Shown: positions 42,819 through 52,250 of the stretch, piece by piece
Layout: each line of letters begins with the position of its first letter
Numbering within the stretch: position 1 is the stretch's first letter
The notes under the pieces: model-generated
What the model saw: only the letters and a program-made list of their open reading frames with translations
Told to the model about the DNA's origin: nothing
Databases searched by the model: none
Program-made: the position numbers and the translations under genes
Source of the DNA: Tychonema sp. LEGE 07203
Lineage (GTDB): Bacteria; Cyanobacteriota; Cyanobacteriia; Cyanobacteriales; Microcoleaceae
Reading direction: 5' to 3'
NCBI RefSeq assembly: GCF_015207285.1
Contig: NZ_JADEXD010000010.1
Span: 1 to 64,000 of the forward strand
Length of the DNA stretch: 64,000 nucleotides

Positions 42819-43481
42819 ATTTTAATTGAATTTACGGATTTCAATGGGGCAAGCACTGTCATCGGTAACTACTGTAGCGCAGAGTGGAACCAAATCAGCA
42901 GCGTACTTGCTGCTATGCCGCTGCACGTAAAAGCTTCAGCTCAAGCTGGATTTCTGGGCGATGCAGTTTTCGATCCTGTAGCAACAAATCAATACATCAA
43001 AACAGAGTTGGTCAAACTTGGATGGCAAGCGAGAATCCCGATTCCGCCGGTGTACCGATTTTTGGGAACAGATGTTGACTTTGGCTCTGCTGGTGCGATT
43101 GTAGAAGTTCAGTTTTCTCACTATTCATTTCTCTTAAACAATACAGTGCGATCGCAATTGTTTTTTAACACTAATACACCTCTCACAGGACAGCCCGTTA
43201 GGGTTGTTATTATAGTTACAAAATCACAAATGTTTCCTGCTGCTAATAGCAGCCTTTACTACGAGCAAGCTGTGAACCAGTTAACAGTATTATCTGCCAA
43301 TCTATTTAATGTACCGATCAGAATAGTTGGTTTGTTCAAGGAAAGGAATACAACAGTACCTGCAAAATTGACTGTTTACAGCGCTCAAACATCAAGGACA
43401 ATAGTAACTCAGGAAGAGCGTGAATGTCAAATAATTTCAGGGCGCTCGCCCCGCAGTCGCAGTTTTATTCGGATGATGTGA
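42819..43481 (+). CDS. Type II restriction endonuclease, BglII-like, with apparent ATT start
   Basis: The protein is clearly homologous to BglII, which cuts A/GATCT. From residue 33 it reads MPLHVKASAQAGFLGDAVFDP, TNQYIKTELVK, FLGTDVDFG, VEVQFSHYSFLLNNTVRS and SSLYYEQAVNQL, all close to the BglII sequence as I recall it. The catalytic set D84, E93 and Q95 of BglII corresponds to D87, E96 and Q98 here. Counting from the ATT at 42819 gives 221 residues (BglII 223), and the first residues (ILIEFTDFNG) align with the BglII start. The ATG at 42915 would lose 32 residues. It is tail-to-tail with its methyltransferase, 11 bp apart. Confidence 0.88.
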   Translation: MLIEFTDFNGASTVIGNYCSAEWNQISSVLAAMPLHVKASAQAGFLGDAVFDPVATNQYIKTELVKLGWQARIPIPPVYRFLGTDVDFGSAGAIVEVQFSHYSFLLNNTVRSQLFFNTNTPLTGQPVRVVIIVTKSQMFPAANSSLYYEQAVNQLTVLSANLFNVPIRIVGLFKERNTTVPAKLTVYSAQTSRTIVTQEERECQIISGRSPRSRSFIRMM

Positions 43482-43492
43482 AAAACGCTGTA

Positions 43493-44590
43493 CTAGCTCC
43501 ACAACTCAAGTTCTAATTGCTCTCCAATTTTAGTAGAATTCAGTGTTTTCTTACCGTTGCCATTTAGCTTGAGGTCTACTGGTGGAGCTTTTCCCCGAAT
43601 ATTCGCAGCAAAAGCAGCTTCCTCATAGAGCAAGCGTTTCTCCATTTCTTCTAAGTGATACTCTTCGGGATATATTTTTGCTTTGCTGCGTTCTGTTGGT
43701 TTTTTACCTACTTGTACGTCAAACCGAAATGCTTCTATTGGCTGTCCGGTTTTTTCTACATAGTCTCGCAGAGTTTTTAAGTTGGGGAAATAGCCGCGCT
43801 CGTCCGGTTCCCCGCTTAAACGACGCAGCGCAACTTGATAATATTTTAGCTCCAATTCTGCACCGATAAAATGCCGATCGCACTTTTTAGCTACAACGGC
43901 CGCCGTACCCGAACCCATATAAGGATCGAGAACAACATTACCTTTCAAGGTTGTAGTCAAGACAATTCTAGCTATTAAGTCTTCGGGAAATTGACAGGGA
44001 TGTATAGTTTGTTCTTCGTGGTTGTGTTTGACGTTGCGGAACATCCAAATGTCGCCTGGGTTTTTCCCGTCAGGATTACATGAAAGTTCGCCTTTGCGAG
44101 AACCCCGGTAATGTTTTTTATTTTGATACTTTTGCGGTACTCTAATATCGTCTAAGTTAAATGTATATTCATCGGATTTAGTAAACCAAAGAATTGTCTC
44201 GTGGCGGCATGAGAATTTCTTCCGGCCGTGCAAACCGTGCTGTCTCCCCCAGATAATTCGATTCCGAGGAATTAACCCGCAGGATTCGAGAATTGGGAAC
44301 AAGCGAATATCGAGCGGAATTAGCATACCCCGATCGGAGAAAGCACCGACTTGCCAGAACAGCGAACCTGATTTTTTGAGAATTCGGCTGCACTCTTGCA
44401 GCACAATTCTCTGTTCTTCTAAATAAATATTGAGAGCTTGCTTGGTCTCGTATTCCTTGCCCAAATTGTAGGGAGGAGAGGATACTACTAAATCAACGCA
44501 TTCATCTGGCAAGCTGCTCAGAAGTTCCAGACAATTTCCCAGAAATATCCGATCTAGCGGGAGCTGTTCTCGGTTCTGGTGCTGCTGCAT
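43493..44590 (-). CDS. DNA methyltransferase (beta-type, N4-cytosine or N6-adenine), partner of the BglII-like enzyme
   Basis: It should protect the host from the adjacent endonuclease. The catalytic SSPPYNLGKEYE motif IV stands near the N-terminus. The SAM-binding DPYMGSGTAAVVAKKC motif I lies near residue 222, the order typical of the beta class. SPPY favours N4-cytosine methylation, as reported for M.BglII, but N6-adenine cannot be excluded. The 365-residue protein appears intact. A TTG is in frame seven codons upstream, but the ATG at 44590 is preferred because an AAAGG lies just ahead of it. Confidence 0.9.
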   Translation of the reverse strand: MQQHQNREQLPLDRIFLGNCLELLSSLPDECVDLVVSSPPYNLGKEYETKQALNIYLEEQRIVLQECSRILKKSGSLFWQVGAFSDRGMLIPLDIRLFPILESCGLIPRNRIIWGRQHGLHGRKKFSCRHETILWFTKSDEYTFNLDDIRVPQKYQNKKHYRGSRKGELSCNPDGKNPGDIWMFRNVKHNHEEQTIHPCQFPEDLIARIVLTTTLKGNVVLDPYMGSGTAAVVAKKCDRHFIGAELELKYYQVALRRLSGEPDERGYFPNLKTLRDYVEKTGQPIEAFRFDVQVGKKPTERSKAKIYPEEYHLEEMEKRLLYEEAAFAANIRGKAPPVDLKLNGNGKKTLNSTKIGEQLELELWS

Positions 44591-44664
44591 TTGCTTTGCC
44601 TTTAATTTCAAAAAAAGTTAGACCTCAACTGAAGATAACCCAAACCAGTCAATTAGTCAATACC

Positions 44665-45342
44665 TCAATCTTTGGGATAAAATCGCTTTTTTTCTGTAGA
44701 ATATTCCCAGGCGAGATTCTCCGGGTCTTTTTCGCGGCTCCAGTCAGCAAACTCCGGTTTAATTTTCCATTTGCCGATCGTAGTTGCGTGAACTTTGAAC
44801 CGGCGGGAGAGTTCCGTCTGGGTAAAAGAGATTTTGGGTTTTTCAGGAGTCTTGGTTTGAGCGATCGGAAATAAATTTGGTTTTTTATCTTGTGCTTTTT
44901 CCAGATTTGCGGGATGCTCTCGAACAGCTATTGCCGTGTTAGGTGTGGCGCTTTGATTGACAGTTGGAGCTATTTGAAAATAATACAAAATTCCGCCTTG
45001 TTCCGTAACTTCAAAATCGGCGGCAAACTCAGAGGCTCTTTCGTCGAGATATTCTTGAACCTTTTCTCCGGGGAGTTTTGCATTCATCGCCAAATCCAAA
45101 GCCGTAACTCGCCCTTGATTTTCCTTGATTAACCTGTAGAAAACCGAGTCTAAATGAGCGAGTTTATGTTTTTGCTGCTGCTGGTAGAGCTTGTAAGCCC
45201 AAGCAATTCCGGCTGTAGTGGCGATCGCCCAAAACATCGTTCCCGACTCGAAACTGGCAACCGCCGTCAAACAAATAGGCAAAAGCAGGGTAAGATATCC
45301 CCAAATGCTGCCCTTCTGTAGGTTATTGCTGTTTTTGACCAT
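44665..45342 (-). CDS. Membrane-anchored protein with C-terminal HTH-like segment
   Basis: Two N-terminal hydrophobic helices (about residues 14-50) are followed by a charged region starting KLAHLDSVFYRLIKENQGRV. Its pattern (ALDLAMNAKLPGEKVQEYLD) resembles a winged-helix fold. A second helix-turn-helix-like phrase near the C-terminus reads TELSRRFKVHATTIGKWK. I recognise no named family; it could be a membrane-bound regulator. The ATG at 45342 is preferred to a TTG three codons earlier. It is co-directional with the DNA methyltransferase, 74 bp upstream of that gene. Confidence 0.65.
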   Translation of the reverse strand: MVKNSNNLQKGSIWGYLTLLLPICLTAVASFESGTMFWAIATTAGIAWAYKLYQQQQKHKLAHLDSVFYRLIKENQGRVTALDLAMNAKLPGEKVQEYLDERASEFAADFEVTEQGGILYYFQIAPTVNQSATPNTAIAVREHPANLEKAQDKKPNLFPIAQTKTPEKPKISFTQTELSRRFKVHATTIGKWKIKPEFADWSREKDPENLAWEYSTEKKRFYPKD

Positions 45343-45487
45343 AGTTCCCAAACAGGTACGTAGTTTAGCTTAGCAGAGCGTGTCAGGATGCGGCGAAAGT
45401 GTTTTGACGGTCGGTCGCGATCGGCTAATCGCTGGCGCACTCTACTACCTCATCCCAGAATCTACTTTTTTTCGCAACCGAGGATTC

Positions 45488-45967
45488 ATGTACTTTTTTC
45501 GCAAACAGATTGCCATCCTGTTCGTAGTTGTTGCTTGCTGTACGCTGACGGTTAGTTGCGGCGAGAACCGAACTGTCCAGTGTACTAAATTTACAGAAAT
45601 TGTCACCAAAGGCAACACTCTAATCGATCTTAAGAAAGACAGCAACGATGCTGCAAGCACCAAGAACTTAGCTAAAGATTTGAACGAGACAGCGCAACAA
45701 CTTGAGGCTTTGGAAATCACAGATGCTACTCTCAAAGAGATTCAAGGCCCCTCTGTTAAATCCTTCCGCTCCATAGGTGAATCCCTCGCCGACATAGCCA
45801 AAGCTCTTGAGACAGGAAATCAGGCTACTACCAGTATAAAAGGTCGAGAGCAAATTCAAAAAGCTAGAACCGATATTATTCGAGCCGGACAGCAGGCGAA
45901 TCAAGCCGCCGAAAATCTAGACGCTTTGACTGGCAAACTGATTAAATATTGTAAGAGCGATCGGTAA
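45488..45967 (+). CDS. Putative lipoprotein with helical mature part
   Basis: The ATG at 45488 gives a signal peptide (MYFFRKQIAILFVVVACCTL) ending in a lipobox LTVSC. The mature part is rich in Lys, Asp, Gln and Ala and predicted almost wholly helical (AKDLNETAQQLEALEI, LADIAKALETGNQA). The frame stays open 36 codons further upstream, but that part lacks any secretion signal. Similar small lipoproteins are common in cyanobacteria. Function unknown. Confidence 0.72.
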   Translation: MYFFRKQIAILFVVVACCTLTVSCGENRTVQCTKFTEIVTKGNTLIDLKKDSNDAASTKNLAKDLNETAQQLEALEITDATLKEIQGPSVKSFRSIGESLADIAKALETGNQATTSIKGREQIQKARTDIIRAGQQANQAAENLDALTGKLIKYCKSDR

Positions 45968-45999
45968 GTAATATCAATTCGGGTTGCACTCAAACATGA

Positions 46000-46271
46000 T
46001 TGTTGACTGTTGACTGTTGACTGTTAGCTGTTAGCTGTTAGCTGTTATTTGTTATTTGTTATTTGTTATTTGTTATTTGTTATTTGTTGGAACTTGAGAA
46101 TTGGAAATTGGGAATTCGTAACAAGTAACCAATAACCAATAACCAACAACCAACAACCAACAACCAATAACCAACAACCAACAACCAACAACCAATAACC
46201 AATAACCAATAACCAATAACCAATAACCAACAACCAACAACTAATGACTAATGACTAATGACTAATGACTA
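46000..46271. repeat. Two facing heptanucleotide arrays
   Basis: The left array (about 46000-46089) runs TTGACTG, TTAGCTG, TTATTTG in blocks. The right array (about 46120-46271) runs CAATAAC, CAACAAC and GACTAAT in blocks. The TTATTTG and CAATAAC types are close to reverse complements, so the two halves could pair. Together they fill nearly the whole 314-bp gap between the lipoprotein gene and the next gene. Confidence 0.85.
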
Positions 46272-46281
46272 ATTACCAAAT

Positions 46282-46776
46282 TTAGTGATGAATTTCTAGA
46301 TTCAAAATATAGCGACCGAGTTGCACTTTTTCCGACCACAACTCGTATTCTAACCGCAGGTGTTCCGGTTCCGGCTTTCCTGTCAGCGTTAAGTTGCGGG
46401 TGAAGTTGCGGAGGCGCAACTGTTCGGGAGTCGCCAGCGATTCGCCTTGAAGCCAGTAACGGCTCAGCCCGTACATTCCGCGTTCCCAGCAGTGGCGGTA
46501 GCTGTATTTGCCGTTGCCTTGCATGGTCATAATCACTCGATAGGGCGAAACTTCTAGCCACAGCAACCGGGGTTTTGTGGTTGTTGGCAAGATAGCAACT
46601 TCCTCGGCAGATTCCTGGGAAAATTGGCGATCGAGTATTGCTGGTTCGTGCAACAACAAGTGAAAGCGATCGCTGTCTTTTTGATAAAGCGTACCAGCGG
46701 TTTCAACGAACGACCACAAAGGTAAATCTGTGGATACCAGTGATAAACTTACAGGCTTGCGGTGATGCGTCAGCAT
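46282..46776 (-). CDS. Conserved-type hypothetical cyanobacterial protein
   Basis: A soluble 164-residue protein beginning MLTHHRKPVSLSLVSTDLPL, rich in aromatic and Arg residues (YRVIMTMQGNGKYSYRHCWE, GMYGLSRYWLQG) and ending with a beta-rich LRLEYELWSEKVQLGRYILN segment. There is no signal peptide or membrane helix. I do not recognise a family. Its codon use and composition look like a real gene. Confidence 0.6.
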   Translation of the reverse strand: MLTHHRKPVSLSLVSTDLPLWSFVETAGTLYQKDSDRFHLLLHEPAILDRQFSQESAEEVAILPTTTKPRLLWLEVSPYRVIMTMQGNGKYSYRHCWERGMYGLSRYWLQGESLATPEQLRLRNFTRNLTLTGKPEPEHLRLEYELWSEKVQLGRYILNLEIHH

Positions 46777-47213
46777 AAATAAAAGTCTAGGAGTTATGGT
46801 GGATCGGGGGTTTGAGATTTGAGATTGGAGACTTTAGATTCTAGATGGGCTCAGTTGCAAATTCCGGAGATTTTACTTAAAAAAATGAAAAATCTACAAG
46901 TAGCAGTCGCCAATCTAAAATTGTTCGGTCAAAGTTCAATCATCTGGTCGATAATTGAGAGCAGAACATGAAATTTACGCAAATCTACGAAATAGTATTT
47001 GTGAAATTAAGGTAAAATCTGTACAGTTGCATCTGCTCTCCTCTGTCGCCGATACGAGTTTTACAAAATAAGAAAACTGTGGGTCTGTGTTCCAAATCCT
47101 TATGGGGTGAGTCATTCCCCATTCTATAATTTCAAATCTCAAATCTCAAACGGTATGACTCAGGACTGGAAAAGGGTAGGATAGCTAACACCGTTCCATC
47201 CTAGTTTATCTCA
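46777..47213. other. Gap upstream of aroA
   Basis: It contains heptamer-like runs of GATTTGAGATT at 46811-46846 and its near-inverse CAAATCTCAAATCTC at 47128-47151, so the region could fold over ~300 bp. The rest is AT-rich and no coding region is evident. The aroA promoter should lie here; I could not choose a box with confidence. Confidence 0.5.
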
Positions 47214-48569
47214 ATGCAAGCTGATATTATAACTACTTCGCTTCTGGGCGAAAGTCAAACTTTAAGCATTCAAAAACCTGCGTCAGGCTTGTGGCTGACT
47301 GGGAGGATTCGAGTGCCGGGGGATAAGTCGATTTCTCACCGAGCTTTGATGTTGGGTGCGATCGCCAGCGGTAAAACTACAATTGAAGGACTGCTGCTAG
47401 GAGAGGACCCCTGCAGCACGGCTAAATGTTTCTCGCTCCTGGGAGCCTCTGTTTCCGAACTCAACGCGGAACGGGTGACAGTCCGGGGCGTCGGAATTGG
47501 CGAGTTAGAGGAGCCTCTGGAAGTCTTGGACGCGGGCAATTCCGGCACGACGATGCGGTTGATGTTGGGAATTTTAGCGTCTCATCCGGGGCGTTTTTTT
47601 GCGGTAACGGGTGACAGTTCTCTGCGATCGCGCCCGATGTCGCGCGTCATTAAACCGCTGCAACAAATGGGAGCGCAAATTTGGGGTAGAAAAAGCAATT
47701 CTTTAGCTCCCTTAGCGATACTCGGACAGCAGTTAAAACCCATTCACTACCGTTCGCCGATCGCCTCTGCTCAAGTTAAATCCTGCATTTTGCTGGCCGG
47801 TTTGATGGCTGAGGGAGAAACTACAGTCACAGAACCCGCTCTGTCGCGGGATCACAGCGAGCGGATGCTGCGGGCGTTTGGAGCCAAATTGAGCGTCGAT
47901 CCAGAAACTTGCAGCGTGACAGTCACTGGGCCGACAAAACTGCAAGGACAGCATGTGATTGTACCGGGGGATATTAGTTCGGCGGCATTTTGGCTGGTGG
48001 CTGGGGCGATCGTCCCCGGTTCCGAGCTCGTAGTTGAAAATGTCGGCGTGAACCCTACTCGCACGGGCATTTTGGAAGCTTTGGAGATGATGGGGGCCGA
48101 CATTGAACTACAAAATCAGCGAGAGGCGGCTGGGGAACCGGTAGCGGATATTTTGGTTCGCGGAGGCGGCCAATTGCGGGGATGCACCATTGCTGGCGAC
48201 TTAATTCCCCGACTAATTGACGAAATCCCGATTTTGGCAGTAGCGGCGGCTTTTGCCAACGGTACTACGATAATTCGAGATGCGGCCGAGTTGCGAGTCA
48301 AAGAGAGCGATCGGCTGGCCGTGACTGCTGCGGAACTCAACCGCATGGGAGCCAAGATTACCGAGTTACCTGACGGTTTAGAAATTACCGGCGGAACTCC
48401 TTTAACTGGCGCGGATGTTGACAGCTACACCGACCACAGAATTGCGATGAGTTTGGCGATCGCAGCCCTGAATGCCACAGGTATTACTAACATTCACCGC
48501 GCCGAAGCCGCTGCCATTTCCTACCCCGATTTTACCGCTACTTTGCAACAAGTTTGCCATCCAAATTAA
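47214..48569 (+). CDS. aroA: 3-phosphoshikimate 1-carboxyvinyltransferase (EPSP synthase)
   Basis: It joins shikimate-3-phosphate and phosphoenolpyruvate in the shikimate pathway towards aromatic amino acids and, in cyanobacteria, plastoquinone and tocopherol precursors. Family marks are [46 protein letters not shown], and the active-site loop [17 protein letters not shown]. The length (451 residues) is normal. The gene stands alone, with repeat-filled gaps on both sides. Confidence 0.98.
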   Translation: MQADIITTSLLGESQTLSIQKPASGLWLTGRIRVPGDKSISHRALMLGAIASGKTTIEGLLLGEDPCSTAKCFSLLGASVSELNAERVTVRGVGIGELEEPLEVLDAGNSGTTMRLMLGILASHPGRFFAVTGDSSLRSRPMSRVIKPLQQMGAQIWGRKSNSLAPLAILGQQLKPIHYRSPIASAQVKSCILLAGLMAEGETTVTEPALSRDHSERMLRAFGAKLSVDPETCSVTVTGPTKLQGQHVIVPGDISSAAFWLVAGAIVPGSELVVENVGVNPTRTGILEALEMMGADIELQNQREAAGEPVADILVRGGGQLRGCTIAGDLIPRLIDEIPILAVAAAFANGTTIIRDAAELRVKESDRLAVTAAELNRMGAKITELPDGLEITGGTPLTGADVDSYTDHRIAMSLAIAALNATGITNIHRAEAAAISYPDFTATLQQVCHPN

Positions 48570-48775
48570 GGAAGATTGGCCAAACAGGGCATTGGGCATT
48601 GGGCATTGGGCGGAGCGAAGCGGAGGGATTGGGCATTGGTTATTTGTTATTTGTTATTGGTATAGCCTCATAAATAACAAATAACCGCTAACCAATAACC
48701 AATAACTAATCACCAATAACTGATGACTGATGACCATTAACCAATAACCATTAACCAATAACCAATAACCACTGA
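48570..48775. repeat. Repeat-filled gap after aroA
   Basis: A GGCATTG heptamer run and a GGCGGAGCGAAGCGGAGGG phrase (48589-48640, same family as 63121-63350) are followed by TTATTTG- and CAATAAC-type heptamers up to about 48770. The TTATTTG and CAATAAC runs are near-complements. I see no coding region here. Confidence 0.8.
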
Positions 48776-48897
48776 TACCAAATTCGGGTAACATACCCCT
48801 TGATGATTCGGCGGTTGAAACCGCATCTAAACAAACGATGTCGGCCCCAAGACCGACTGGTTGATAAAGGGTAGGTATCCCAAACCCGAATTTGGTA
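48776..48897. repeat. MITE-like inverted repeat element
   Basis: The terminal arms TACCAAATTCGGGT (48776-48789) and ACCCGAATTTGGTA (48884-48897) are perfect inverted copies. Inside is the GGCGGTTGAAACCGC / ACAAACGATGTCGGCC core that also occurs at 16142-16192. Arms, size (~122 bp) and lack of coding sequence fit a non-autonomous mobile element. Confidence 0.75.
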
Positions 48898-48960
48898 TGA
48901 CTAATGACTAATGACTAATGACTAATGACTAATGACTAATGACTAATGACTAATGACTAA
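48898..48960. repeat. Heptamer array (GACTAAT) touching the CAAD stop codon
   Basis: About nine GACTAAT units run without interruption into the stop codon of the minus-strand CAAD gene at 48957-48959. The stop (TAG on the minus strand) is itself part of a repeat unit. Confidence 0.85.
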
Positions 48961-49394
48961 GCATCTTTGCCTACAACTTGTTCTTTAAAAGCATCAACTT
49001 CCGTTAATAACTCTTGGCGGGTAGAAGCCTTGAGGAGATAGCGATAAACGAACCAACCCGTATATCCCATGCCAATCAACTCAAAAACTGGAGCTACCAA
49101 AGGCACATCATTAAGAGCAGCTAAAACTCCCAGCATTACCTTGATGCTAATACCGCCTGCCAGGATTAAACCAACTGTTATTAGAGGCTTTTGGTATTCA
49201 GTAAAAAAATTGGAGAGATAGACTGGAAGTTCGGACACAATTGTGAGAACTTGGTCTTTAATATCTTGGAACTGGCTCGTCGGTGTTTCTGGGGTTGTGA
49301 CTGCAGTCATGGCCCCCGGTTTGTCAGCCACTAGGTCTACTGTGACGACTTCAGTCATCGTTTCTGTGTTGTCAGAAAAGTTAGCTTGTGTCAT
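48957..49394 (-). CDS. CAAD/CURT1-type thylakoid membrane protein
   Basis: CAAD domains are found appended to cyanobacterial aminoacyl-tRNA synthetases and alone as homologues of plant CURT1, which bends thylakoid edges. This stand-alone protein has a disordered, Thr-rich N-terminus, an amphipathic helix, two membrane helices (KPLITVGLILAGGISIKVML and PVFELIGMGYTGWFVYRYLL) and the signature C-terminal LLTEVDAFKEQVVG. The length (145 residues) fits. It probably locates to thylakoids. A GGAGGAAG patch precedes its ATG. Confidence 0.88.
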   Translation of the reverse strand: MTQANFSDNTETMTEVVTVDLVADKPGAMTAVTTPETPTSQFQDIKDQVLTIVSELPVYLSNFFTEYQKPLITVGLILAGGISIKVMLGVLAALNDVPLVAPVFELIGMGYTGWFVYRYLLKASTRQELLTEVDAFKEQVVGKDA

Positions 49395-49590
49395 TTGATA
49401 CTTCCTCCGGTGTCAAGTAAAATTGCAGGCTTGGAATTGCTACCAGTGTAATTCTCCGGCAATCAGTACGGGATTCTGGCAGCCGGGACTAATTGATGAG
49501 ATTAAGCCAGACCTTCACAAATTGCAAGCAAAAATAAGGATATGAGTTGATTTTAAACAATTGCCCTCGCTGCAAAATCGCTCTTTTGAC

Positions 49591-50598
49591 TCATTTTTTC
49601 AATTCACTGAGGTCGATTTGATTGGGACAAGTGCGTCCTCGTTCAAAATCGGTGATATTGCCGATCGTGGTTTCGGCGATATTTTTCAAAGCTTCGCGAG
49701 TGAAAAAAGCTTGATGTCCGGTAATCAGGACGTTGGGGAAAGTCAGCAAGCGCTGAAATACGTCGTCTTGAATCACCCGATCGGACAAATCCTCAAAAAA
49801 CAGATCCGTCTCTTGTTCGTACACATCCAAGCCGAGGTAGCCAATTTTACCAGACTTCAGTCCTTTGGTGACAGCTTTAGTGTCAATCAACTGACCGCGG
49901 CTGGTGTTGATCAGCATGATCCCCGGCTTCATTTGCTCGATCGCTAGGGCACCGATCAAATGGTAAGTTTCCGGTATCAGCGGACAGTGGAGGCTGACAA
50001 TATCAGAGGCCGCGAACAGTTCCGGGAGTGCGACGTATTCCATGCCTAGGGCGAGGCAATCTGGGTTTTGGTAAACATCGTATCCCAAGAGGCGACAGCC
50101 GAATCCGTGCAGAATTTTGGCAGTAAGCGAGCCAATTTTGCCAGTACCGACAATTCCCACCGTTTTACCGTAGAGGTCAAAACCCAACAAGCCGTCTAGG
50201 GCGAAATTGCCTTCGCGGACGCGGTTGTAGGCGCGGTGGATTTTGCGGTTGAGGGACAAAATCATGGCGACTGCGTGTTCGGCGACGGCGTAGGGAGAAT
50301 AAGCCGGAACTCGCAGGAGAGTTAGGTCTAAATCGCGGGCTGTTTCTAAATCAACGTGATTGAATCCGGCCGATCGCAGCGCCAGCAAGCGCACGCCATT
50401 TTGGGCGATCGCCCGGAGCGTTGGAGCGTCCAAACAGTCGTTAACGAAGGCGCAGACGGCCGGAAAACCCGCAGCCAAAACGCTGGTTTCCAGATTCAGA
50501 CGCGGTTCAAAAAACACCAACTCGTGTTGGCCGCCGACATTGGCTGCTTCCAGAAAAGTGCGATCGTAGGACTTGGTGCTGAATACGGCTACCTTCAT
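49591..50598 (-). CDS. D-2-hydroxyacid dehydrogenase (D-lactate dehydrogenase type)
   Basis: It reduces a 2-keto acid with NADH, most likely pyruvate to D-lactate. The NAD-binding [13 protein letters not shown] motif and the catalytic residues are visible: Arg in [13 protein letters not shown], Glu in [14 protein letters not shown] and His in [10 protein letters not shown]. The [16 protein letters not shown] start is that of the LdhA-like group, so the ATG at 50598 is preferred over a TTG five codons upstream. It faces the ion channel gene divergently. Confidence 0.92.
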   Translation of the reverse strand: MKVAVFSTKSYDRTFLEAANVGGQHELVFFEPRLNLETSVLAAGFPAVCAFVNDCLDAPTLRAIAQNGVRLLALRSAGFNHVDLETARDLDLTLLRVPAYSPYAVAEHAVAMILSLNRKIHRAYNRVREGNFALDGLLGFDLYGKTVGIVGTGKIGSLTAKILHGFGCRLLGYDVYQNPDCLALGMEYVALPELFAASDIVSLHCPLIPETYHLIGALAIEQMKPGIMLINTSRGQLIDTKAVTKGLKSGKIGYLGLDVYEQETDLFFEDLSDRVIQDDVFQRLLTFPNVLITGHQAFFTREALKNIAETTIGNITDFERGRTCPNQIDLSELKK

Positions 50599-50836
50599 GA
50601 TTTTTGCGGGCAAATCTCGTAATAGTGGGAAATTCTTTCCAGATTAACTCTCTTTGCTTGCCAGAACTCGATTGCCCTAAAAAAAATCAGTTTTCCAGAG
50701 AAATCTGGGGTTTGGCAAGAGAGCATCTCTGAATCAACCAGATTTTTAGCTTCTTGGCAAGTCCTGCTTTTCAAAAAAAATCTTAGACTAGAGTAAAGTG
50801 CGATCGTTAACTGCTAATTTTTTAGGAGAAAATCCG

Positions 50837-51841
50837 ATGCCTCCAAAATTTAAACGAATACTTTATCAAGTTTTAGAAACCTCAAAAAGCAGTAATGTAT
50901 ACAGTTTAGCCGATGACTTTATTATCACTTGTTTGATCCTGATTAACGTCGCAGCTTTTATTGCTTCTACTTCCCCCAGCTTTTACCGAGAATACCAATC
51001 AATTCTGGAAAGCATCGAAATTGTTTCATCGTTAGTATTTACAATAGAATATGCTTTGAGGCTGTGGGTGTGTACGGTCGATAGCAAATACAGCCACCCG
51101 ATTCGAGGAAGATTGAGATACGCTCTAACACCGCTAGCTATTATCGATTTAGTTTCATTTTTACCATTTTACGCCTTGCTATTATTTCCCCATTTAAGCG
51201 TTTTTAATTTAATTAGCCTGCTGCGCTTGTTGCGGTTGCTGAAAATGAGCCGATATTCAGAGTCAGTGCGAACTCTGGGAGCAGTATTGCACGCTAAAAA
51301 AGAGGAGCTGCTCGCCACTGCCTTTGCTGTTTTCATTTTGTTAATATTTGCCTCTAGCATCATGTATTTTGTTGAATCCGAGGCGCATCCCGAAGCTTTT
51401 GCAAGCATCCCCGATGCAATGTGGTGGGGAGTTGTGACATTAACTACTGTCGGTTACGGCGATATTTATCCTATCACTCCTTTAGGCAAATTTTTAGGAG
51501 CAATTTTAGCATTTTTGGGAATCGGAATTTTTGCGCTGCCGGCAGGGATAATTGCTTCTGGTTTTTCCGAGGAAGTGCAAAGAAAAAAGCAGGAAAAAAT
51601 TGCCGCAAATTTAGAGCGATCTGCGAATTATCAGTCGGTAAAAATGCTGCCGGACATTGATATCAGTTTGGAACAACAGCAAAGGGATCTCGCCCTTTAC
51701 GTCGAAAGTTCCGCCGAGTTGATGGAAATGTGCATCCAAACAGCGAAACAGAAGTTAGGAAGTCATATTGAAAATGAAGAAATCCTTCGCGATTTAGCTA
51801 TTCATCTGTACAGCGAAACTGTTCGCAAATTCGAGCTTTAA
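50837..51841 (+). CDS. Voltage-gated-type potassium channel
   Basis: Six membrane helices are arranged as in Kv channels. The fourth carries Arg residues (LISLLRLLRLLKMSRYSESV). The selectivity filter reads TLTTVGYGDIYP before the last helix. The cytoplasmic C-terminus (EVQRKKQEKIAANLERS) is helical and may form a tetramerising coil. A TTTTAGGAGAAAATCCG ribosome-binding region just ahead of the ATG at 50837 decides the start; a GTG 39 bp earlier is not used in this reading. Confidence 0.93.
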   Translation: MPPKFKRILYQVLETSKSSNVYSLADDFIITCLILINVAAFIASTSPSFYREYQSILESIEIVSSLVFTIEYALRLWVCTVDSKYSHPIRGRLRYALTPLAIIDLVSFLPFYALLLFPHLSVFNLISLLRLLRLLKMSRYSESVRTLGAVLHAKKEELLATAFAVFILLIFASSIMYFVESEAHPEAFASIPDAMWWGVVTLTTVGYGDIYPITPLGKFLGAILAFLGIGIFALPAGIIASGFSEEVQRKKQEKIAANLERSANYQSVKMLPDIDISLEQQQRDLALYVESSAELMEMCIQTAKQKLGSHIENEEILRDLAIHLYSETVRKFEL

Positions 51842-52250
51842 TTACATCCTTCCACTAACCGCGCTGCTCTAATCAAACGTCAGATACGATCGCCCTTTTT
51901 ATCCTGCAGGCTTAAACAAGCTGGAAATCTCGATATTCTCTTCTCAAAATTCCATTAATTCTGAAAAAGGCAGCTACAGATAATTTCTCAGAAGAATGCT
52001 ATACAAAAAAGTCAGAACTTTCTGTGTAGCTCGAATTTAAATAAATTGTATAAGTCAGGATGAGGAAAGCTAACTGAAGTATTTACTGTTAATTGGCAAC
52101 CCTCAACTCGAAAAAGCCGCGAGCAACTGTCACCAATTACCTGCGATCGCACATTCGCCCTCAAAAAGTATACGATAATAGGTACGATCGCAGAAATAAC
52201 CGTTTGAAGCTGGAAAGGGTGCCGATTGTTGTTATGGGAAAAGCACCACT
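51842..52250. other. Intergenic gap, no feature recognised
   Basis: The 409-bp stretch between the channel and the sensor-cyclase gene contains scattered CGATCG and one GCGATCGC site, and no clear repeat, RNA gene or open frame. The promoter of the downstream gene is expected here but no convincing box is visible. Confidence 0.5.

Noticed and set aside
49561-49947. 128-codon plus-strand frame over the dehydrogenase gene
   Set aside because: It is antisense to a conserved enzyme with intact catalytic residues and shows no family features.
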